A DNA stretch of 7,384 nt from Gammaproteobacteria bacterium. Its GTDB lineage: Bacteria > Pseudomonadota > Gammaproteobacteria > Pseudomonadales > Halieaceae. Under the pieces are notes generated by a model. The model was given only the letters and a program-made list of their open reading frames with translations. It made no database searches and was not told the origin of the DNA. Below are positions 6,281 to 7,384 of the stretch, one piece after another; position 1 is the first letter of the stretch; each line of letters begins with the position of its first letter. The stretch spans positions 1 to 7,384 of the forward strand of contig JAOUDU010000127.1 of assembly GCA_029859085.1 (NCBI GenBank), given 5' to 3'. The position numbers and the translations under genes were made by a program.

Positions 6281-6326
6281 TAAATAAGAAAAGCCGCTCT
6301 ATCAAAAATAGAAACGGCTTTTTTAA
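6281..6326 (-). terminator. Stem-loop terminator/attenuator between acpP and fabF
   Basis: On the minus strand AAGCCG (6320-6315) pairs with CGGCTT (6296-6291), and the stem continues as TTCTAT with ATAGAG (one G-U pair, one bulged T) around a short T-rich loop, giving about 12 bp. It is followed by the T-rich TTCTTATTTA (6290-6281). On the plus strand the same stem is followed by six T residues, so it can act both ways. Its place just after acpP fits a partial terminator that gives abundant acpP mRNA with limited readthrough into fabF. Strength cannot be judged from sequence. Confidence 0.72.
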
Positions 6327-6344
6327 GAAAACGAAGGAGGTTTA

Positions 6345-6581
6345 TCAGGCGAGGTTTTGCGTAATGTAATCGATCGCCAGTTTTACAGTGGTGATTTTCT
6401 CAGCTTCCTCATCGGGGATTTCTGTTTCGAACTCTTCTTCCAGGGCCATTACCAGTTCGACAGTGTCGAGAGAATCGGCACCCAGGTCCTCCACGAAAGA
6501 GGCTTCAGTCTGCACTTCTTCTTCTTTTACGCCAAGTTGTTCTGCGACGATTTTCTTAACGCGTTCTTCAATGCTGCTCAT
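6345..6581 (-). CDS. acpP: Acyl carrier protein
   Basis: AcpP carries growing acyl chains on a 4'-phosphopantetheine arm and serves fatty acid, phospholipid and lipid A synthesis in the cytoplasm. The 78-residue, strongly acidic protein has the invariant DSL motif; Ser37 (counting Met1) is the attachment site in [20 protein letters not shown] (30-49). The length is standard and the four-helix fold region is complete. The ATG at 6581 has AGGAG (6598-6594) 12 nt upstream, somewhat long spacing but clear. Flanking AT-rich gaps, with a possible promoter before it and a stem-loop after it, suggest that it is transcribed as a separate abundant mRNA as well as from the fab operon. Confidence 0.98.
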   Translation of the reverse strand: MSSIEERVKKIVAEQLGVKEEEVQTEASFVEDLGADSLDTVELVMALEEEFETEIPDEEAEKITTVKLAIDYITQNLA

Positions 6582-6643
6582 GATTATTCTCTGCTCCTGA
6601 GATTAGTGCTGAATCAAACCCTAGTTAACCGGCCTGAGCGCGC

Positions 6644-6672
6644 AGTTTACTCTGTTTTTCCAGCGAGTTTAA
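6644..6672 (-). promoter_or_regulatory. Possible acpP promoter in the fabG-acpP gap
   Basis: The 145-bp gap between fabG and acpP is much more AT-rich than the genes. On the minus strand TTAAAC (6672-6667), a 17-bp spacer and TAAACT (6649-6644) form a weak sigma70-like promoter (3/6 and 4/6 matches), which would leave an untranslated leader of about 55 nt. Separate acpP promoters are known in other bacteria. No FadR- or FabR-like palindrome was seen. A TTGCC/GGCAA stem at 6681-6702 is not followed by a T tract on the minus strand, so I do not call it a fabG terminator. Confidence 0.3.
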
Positions 6673-6726
6673 AATTTTTTTTGCCACGCCCTCCAGGGGC
6701 AATATTTATTCTTTTTTTTCAATAGG

Positions 6727-7384
6727 TTAACCCATGTACATTCCGCCATTTATATGAATGGTCTCGCCGGTGATATACCCCGCGGCATCGCTGCAAATGA
6801 ACGTCACCAGTGCAGCGATCTCATCAGCGGCGCCGAGCCTGCCCAGGGGTATCTGTCCCAGCATTAAAGCGCGCTGTTCCTCAGACAACTCCCTGGTCAT
6901 GTCGGTGTCAATAAAACCGGGAGCAACACAATTGACAGTCACCGAGCGCGAGCCGAGTTCACGGGCCAGCGCTCGGGAAAAACCTTCTGCCCCCGCCTTG
7001 GTGGCCGCGTAATTGGCCTGGCCCATGTTGCCCATGGAGCCGACTACTGAGGTGATGTTCACTATCCTGCCCCAGCGCGCTTTCGTCATAGCCCGCAGGC
7101 ACGCCTTGCTGACCCGGTAAAGCGCGGTGAGGTTGGTCTCGATTACGTCATTCCATTCTTCGGGTTTCATCCGCATCAGGATATTATCCCGGGTGATGCC
7201 CGCGTTATTGACCAGCACCAGCGGGGCGCCAAACTGCTCACCGATCGCTTTCATGACCGTGTTCACGCTCTCCTCATCGGCGACATTCAGGGTCATGCCG
7301 CCACCGCCGTTGCCCGCGTCCCTGAGATAGGCAGTTATACTGGCCGCACCGGCATCGCTGGTCGCGGTGCCTACCACGATATAG
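6727..7384 (-). CDS. fabG: 3-oxoacyl-[acyl-carrier-protein] reductase, 5' part outside window
   Basis: FabG is the NADPH-dependent reductase of the fatty acid elongation cycle, converting 3-oxoacyl-ACP to 3-hydroxyacyl-ACP. About 218 residues are visible; by comparison with E. coli FabG (244 residues) roughly 26 N-terminal residues, including the TGxxxGIG nucleotide loop, lie beyond the right edge. The frame enters the window without a start (YIVVGTATSDAGA). The short-chain dehydrogenase tetrad is intact: the Asn in ETNLTALY, Ser in NITSVVGS, and Tyr and Lys in NYAATKAG, with 13 and 4 residue spacing as in Ser138-Tyr151-Lys155. NNAGITRDNILMRM and the C-terminal GETIHINGGMYMG are typical. The GTG at 7377 is an internal valine, not the start. 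It is followed by acpP after 145 bp. Confidence 0.97.
   Translation of the reverse strand, partial: YIVVGTATSDAGAASITAYLRDAGNGGGGMTLNVADEESVNTVMKAIGEQFGAPLVLVNNAGITRDNILMRMKPEEWNDVIETNLTALYRVSKACLRAMTKARWGRIVNITSVVGSMGNMGQANYAATKAGAEGFSRALARELGSRSVTVNCVAPGFIDTDMTRELSEEQRALMLGQIPLGRLGAADEIAALVTFICSDAAGYITGETIHINGGMYMG

Noticed and set aside
6334..6341. Perfect Shine-Dalgarno AAGGAGGT on the plus strand
   Set aside because: The following ATG/TTG codons are 15 nt or more away and antisense to acpP. The sequence is noted only as its minus-strand complement.
6681..6702. Hairpin after fabG (TTGCC/GGCAA) as a terminator
   Set aside because: On the minus strand it is followed by A residues, not T residues, and the inner pairing is weak.

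Overview
The window is chromosomal DNA from a gammaproteobacterium. Gene content and order (fabG-acpP-fabF-pabC-mltG-tmk-holB-pilZ, all on the minus strand) are the conserved fatty-acid / folate / cell-wall / replication block known from Pseudomonas and relatives. The PilZ protein is of the type IV pilus kind found in that group, and the coding DNA is GC-rich while the intergenic gaps are AT-rich. A marine relative of the Pseudomonadales/Cellvibrionales is my inference, not something the sequence proves.

Layout, in transcription order from the right edge. fabG (6727 to the edge, 5' end cut off) ends in a 145-bp AT-rich gap with a possible acpP promoter. acpP (6345-6581) is followed by a strong stem-loop (6281-6326) and a leader carrying the fabF ribosome binding site. 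fabF (4970-6214), pabC (4119-4958) and mltG (3091-4122) follow; all three appear to lack ATG starts, and pabC's start is uncertain. tmk (2404-3057), holB (1394-2407) and pilZ (1044-1397) are linked by ATGA stop/start overlaps. The run joins acyl-chain synthesis (FabG, AcpP, FabF) to p-aminobenzoate synthesis (PabC), peptidoglycan strand termination (MltG), dTTP supply (Tmk), the clamp loader (HolB) and a pilus factor (PilZ).

Left of pilZ the order departs from the usual one, in which tatD comes next. Positions 745-1043 contain no normal gene, but the plus strand there carries a series of hairpins ending in a near-perfect Rho-independent terminator (951-978). This is a good candidate small RNA. 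It may also encode a 13-residue peptide whose Shine-Dalgarno sequence sits inside a hairpin. Upstream is an AT-rich 9-bp inverted repeat (756-789) placed between this transcript and a divergent gene.

That divergent gene (minus strand, 744 to the left edge, incomplete) encodes 248 visible residues of a GH84 enzyme related to eukaryotic O-GlcNAcase. It has the catalytic Asp-Asp pair and no signal peptide. The GH84 gene and the adjacent candidate RNA are the most unusual content. I see no mobile elements, tRNA, rRNA or CRISPR.
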